This document shows, in pieces, positions 6,006-7,825 of a stretch of DNA of 7,825 nucleotides. The stretch is from Deltaproteobacteria bacterium. Lineage in GTDB: Bacteria; Desulfobacterota; Syntrophia; Syntrophales; UBA2210. Location: positions 1-7,825 of the forward strand of contig JAFCZZ010000059.1 of assembly GCA_019314085.1 (NCBI GenBank), in the 5' to 3' direction. The notes beneath the pieces were generated by a model. That model made no database searches, had not been told where the DNA came from, and worked only from the letters and a program-made list of their open reading frames with translations. How positions within the stretch are numbered: position 1 is the stretch's first letter; the number at the start of each line of letters is the position of its first letter. A program made the position numbers and the translations under genes.

Positions 6006-6632
6006 TCAGGACAGCGGCATGATGGCAAAAATGACGGCGCTCCACAGGGAGTGAGAAATGATGACGGGGAGCAGGTTGCCGATGCGCCAGTACAGCGCCC
6101 CCCAGAATGCCCCGGCGACGGCGGCCGCCCCGACCAGCATGAAATTGAATGACCACAGGTGGACAGCGGCGTAGATCACGGTGGTCAAAAGCCAGCCCCC
6201 GAGACCTCCGAACCGTTCCATGAGCCTCTCCTGCAGGAATCCTCGCCAGTACAGCTCCTCACAGGGCCCGGTTACGCATAATAACAGGAGCAGGACAATC
6301 CACAGGGGTGTACCCGCTCCCTTTCCGTAGACGCTCCCTATTTGACGCTCCGCGAAGGGGAAGAGAGCCGTTGAGATCTCTTTCCCGGCCCAGAAGATCA
6401 GATACAGGACCATGGCGGAAACGAGACCGATAAGCAGCGCCTTTGTATCAAAACGGAGCCGATCTCTTTTTATCGGCCGTATCCACCAAGAGAGAACGGC
6501 AAGCGACGATGCCGAGACGGCGATCTTGATCCAGAAGGTACTGAAGGTGAGGTAAAAGGTGGCAAACCAGAGGGCGTTCGCAAGGATAACTGTTACCAGT
6601 AACAGATTCCATGACGGTGCCGACTGTTTCAC
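6006..6632 (-). CDS. CPBP-family intramembrane metalloprotease (CaaX/Abi type)
   Basis: This 208-residue, highly hydrophobic protein has the CPBP (Rce1-like) signature. GPCEELYWRGFLQ places Glu125-Glu126 and Arg130 in the EExxxR motif, AAVHLWSF gives His158, and NLLPVIISHSLWS gives His194 in the last conserved block. Six or more helices are expected, with the catalytic glutamates and histidines inside the inner membrane. Bacterial members include bacteriocin-immunity and processing proteases as well as many of unknown role; the substrate here is unknown. Translation starts at GTG (6630-6632) with SD GGGAGG five bases upstream. An ATG two bases earlier runs straight into TGA and cannot be the start. 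The gene lies 97 bp after the prenyltransferase, and an inverted repeat occurs both upstream of and inside its first codons. Confidence 0.87.
   Translation of the reverse strand: MKQSAPSWNLLLVTVILANALWFATFYLTFSTFWIKIAVSASSLAVLSWWIRPIKRDRLRFDTKALLIGLVSAMVLYLIFWAGKEISTALFPFAERQIGSVYGKGAGTPLWIVLLLLLCVTGPCEELYWRGFLQERLMERFGGLGGWLLTTVIYAAVHLWSFNFMLVGAAAVAGAFWGALYWRIGNLLPVIISHSLWSAVIFAIMPLS
6591..6604. promoter_or_regulatory. Inverted repeat copy 1, TGTTAC-CA-GTAACA
   Basis: A 14-bp hyphenated palindrome lies within codons 10-14 of the CPBP gene. Its 12-bp core GTTACCAGTAAC recurs exactly 98 bp away at 6690-6701. It is a possible downstream operator. Confidence 0.4.
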
Positions 6633-6688
6633 ATCAACCTCCCAAGGTGAAAAAAAAGTTTAAAATCAAGCTACATCTGCGGAAAAAT

Positions 6689-6702
6689 CGTTACCAGTAA
6701 CG
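6689..6702. promoter_or_regulatory. Inverted repeat copy 2, CGTTAC-CA-GTAACG
   Basis: This second copy of the GTTACCAGTAAC core sits between the prenyltransferase stop and the CPBP start. On the minus strand it is followed by ATTTTT, so it could also act as a very small terminator stem for the upstream gene (5-6 AT-rich pairs). Confidence 0.4.
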
Positions 6703-6729
6703 TCTTCCTGAGGTCAGGGCCGTGTCACG

Positions 6730-7620
6730 TCAGCCTGTCAACCGCCCGATGAGAAGGGAAATGAGGAGCAGGATGCCAAATGCCGTGTTTAATTTTGCCG
6801 TCTGGGCGTCGGCGTCCAAGGGGGGGGTACTTATCATCTGCCGGAGCAGGTTGAAAAACAGGGGAAGCGATATAAGCACCACCAGGGACCAGGGATTCAG
6901 GGGACCCGTAAAGGCCATCACCACAACCGATACGTAGGCACAGACGACCAGGGTTACATATATCCATATACCCTTCCGGGGACCCGTCATGATCGACAGG
7001 GTGCGTATACCCTTTCCCCGGTCATCCGCGGTGTCTCGGAGATTGTTGGCAAGGAGCACCAGTGCCACCAGAACGCCGAAGGGAAGCGACACCCACAGGG
7101 CATCCAGATTCAGTGTCTGCCTCTGAACAAAGTATGCCCCCTCTACCATCAACGGTCCCCACATCAGAAAGACTGAGATTTCCCCTAATGCCTTGTACTT
7201 ATACCTGAAAGGGGGCGCCGTATAAAAAACCCCGGCAAAGGCACCTACCAGGGCCAGCGCCAGGATGGTCCATCCCCTCGTTGCGGCAAGGAAGATACCG
7301 ACAAATGCCGCGAGTATAAAAAGACACAGCGCCTCGATCAACACCTCGGCAAGGGTAAGCGATCCTTCGGCCAACGGGTGAGGGCGATATCGTGCGGTTG
7401 ACACATCCAGCGTGTCTACCCCGCTCAGGACATCGTAGTAATCATTCAAGAGATTCGCCGCGCCGTGCATGAAGATGACGCCAGCGACGGTGATCAGATA
7501 CAGAGGCCACGAAAACCTGCCGTCCATCGCTCCCATAACACTCCCCACGCTGACAGAGACGGCCGTCATCGTGAAGGACCACGGTCTGGTGGCCAGAAAC
7601 CATTTCTGATAAATGCTCAT
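6730..7620 (-). CDS. UbiA-family prenyltransferase, MenA-like
   Basis: This 296-residue membrane aromatic prenyltransferase carries both Asp-rich motifs that bind Mg2+ and prenyl diphosphate: NDYYD (Asn59-Asp63) with VLSGVD after it, and NNLRDTADDRGKGIRT (192-207; Asp196, Asp199, Asp200). LATRPWSF at 9-16 and FYTAPPFRYKYKALGE with FLMWGPLMVEGAYFVQ (132-166) are the pattern of 1,4-dihydroxy-2-naphthoate prenyltransferase (MenA) rather than heme O synthase or UbiA proper. About eight to nine helices are expected. It likely makes demethylmenaquinone precursor in the inner membrane; an MqnP-type role in the futalosine route is an alternative, as no other quinone gene is in view. The ATG at 7618-7620 opens directly on the family N-terminus. 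The SD is weak (GAGAAAAG, seven bases). Confidence 0.87.
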   Translation of the reverse strand: MSIYQKWFLATRPWSFTMTAVSVSVGSVMGAMDGRFSWPLYLITVAGVIFMHGAANLLNDYYDVLSGVDTLDVSTARYRPHPLAEGSLTLAEVLIEALCLFILAAFVGIFLAATRGWTILALALVGAFAGVFYTAPPFRYKYKALGEISVFLMWGPLMVEGAYFVQRQTLNLDALWVSLPFGVLVALVLLANNLRDTADDRGKGIRTLSIMTGPRKGIWIYVTLVVCAYVSVVVMAFTGPLNPWSLVVLISLPLFFNLLRQMISTPPLDADAQTAKLNTAFGILLLISLLIGRLTG

Positions 7621-7765
7621 GGTATTACTTTTCTCACACTCTCCTTTGAACCGTGTATCCCGAAGTGGTTGGCTGCTGGTAATACTCCAACCCTTCGCAA
7701 TTCAATCCTCGAGAGAATACAGGGGCTCCGCAGGCTGAAAGAGGCACAAGCAAGAACCCTTTCCA
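7621..7765. other. Leader before the prenyltransferase gene
   Basis: These 145 bp hold no gene. GTATTAC (7622-7628) and GTAATAC (7679-7685) are complementary and could pair across the leader, close to the start codon. No convincing -35/-10 pair was found. Confidence 0.35.
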
Positions 7766-7825
7766 TCACATAATGCCGGGGGAAAAGACATCATATATCA
7801 GCAGCTCATCGGTCACATCGAATAT
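7766..7825 (-). CDS. Possible C-terminal tail of an upstream gene, cut by window edge
   Basis: Of the three minus-strand frames entering the window, only one stays open beyond a few codons. It gives FDVTDELLIYDVFSPGIM after the first residue and ends in TGA at 7766-7768. The composition looks protein-like. Nineteen residues are too few to name a family. It would lie 145 bp before the prenyltransferase start, so co-transcription is possible. Confidence 0.4.
   Translation of the reverse strand: MFDVTDELLIYDVFSPGIM

Noticed and set aside
1..7825. CRISPR arrays, tRNA or rRNA genes, insertion sequences, toxin-antitoxin or other defence modules
   Set aside because: No regularly spaced repeats, no cloverleaf, no transposase or recombinase motifs and no defence domains were found. 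The CPBP protease family has 'Abi' in its name, but nothing around it suggests phage defence.

Overview
The window is a bacterial chromosomal segment of roughly 50-55% GC. Every gene I can support lies on the minus strand, so transcription runs from high to low coordinates. Gene content (GlnK-type PII with an RQGG T-loop, AmtB, Mop-type molbindin, transhydrogenase alpha subunit, MenA-like prenyltransferase, exported acetolactate decarboxylase) and a sigma-54 promoter fit a Gram-negative anaerobe, perhaps a deltaproteobacterial (Thermodesulfobacteriota) lineage. That placement is inference from protein style; there is no marker gene.

Layout in transcription order. (1) 7766-7825: possible C-terminal tail of an upstream gene. 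(2) 7620 to 3012: a run of same-strand genes with gaps of 13-97 bp: UbiA-family prenyltransferase, CPBP intramembrane protease, DUF2784 membrane protein, exported acetolactate decarboxylase, HxpB-like sugar phosphatase, Mop molbindin, LysE/RhtB exporter. Most look like ordinary metabolic, membrane and housekeeping functions and may form one or more transcripts. (3) 3011-2380: a 632-bp gene-free stretch. Its lysE-proximal half holds a perfect 30-bp palindrome and a 12-bp palindrome. Its amtB-proximal half is AT-rich and carries a well-formed -24/-12 promoter with upstream inverted repeats. (4) 2379-712: the nitrogen-control pair amtB-glnK, ending in a strong hairpin. (5) 711-240: a gene-free leader with a possible promoter and a hairpin ahead of pntA. 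(6) 239-1: the N-terminus of PntA, cut by the window edge.

The most notable observation is an in-frame TAG in the middle of amtB, where a TGG (Trp) codon is expected. The reading frame and all family motifs continue intact on the other side. TAG is also the normal terminal codon of amtB, glnK and lysE, so global reassignment is unlikely. The break is a fresh nonsense mutation, a base-call error, or (less likely) local readthrough. Other points worth checking are the sigma-54/enhancer architecture, the unexplained 30-bp palindrome, and a pair of identical 12-bp inverted repeats bracketing the CPBP protease start. I saw no CRISPR array, rRNA, tRNA, insertion sequence or defence system.
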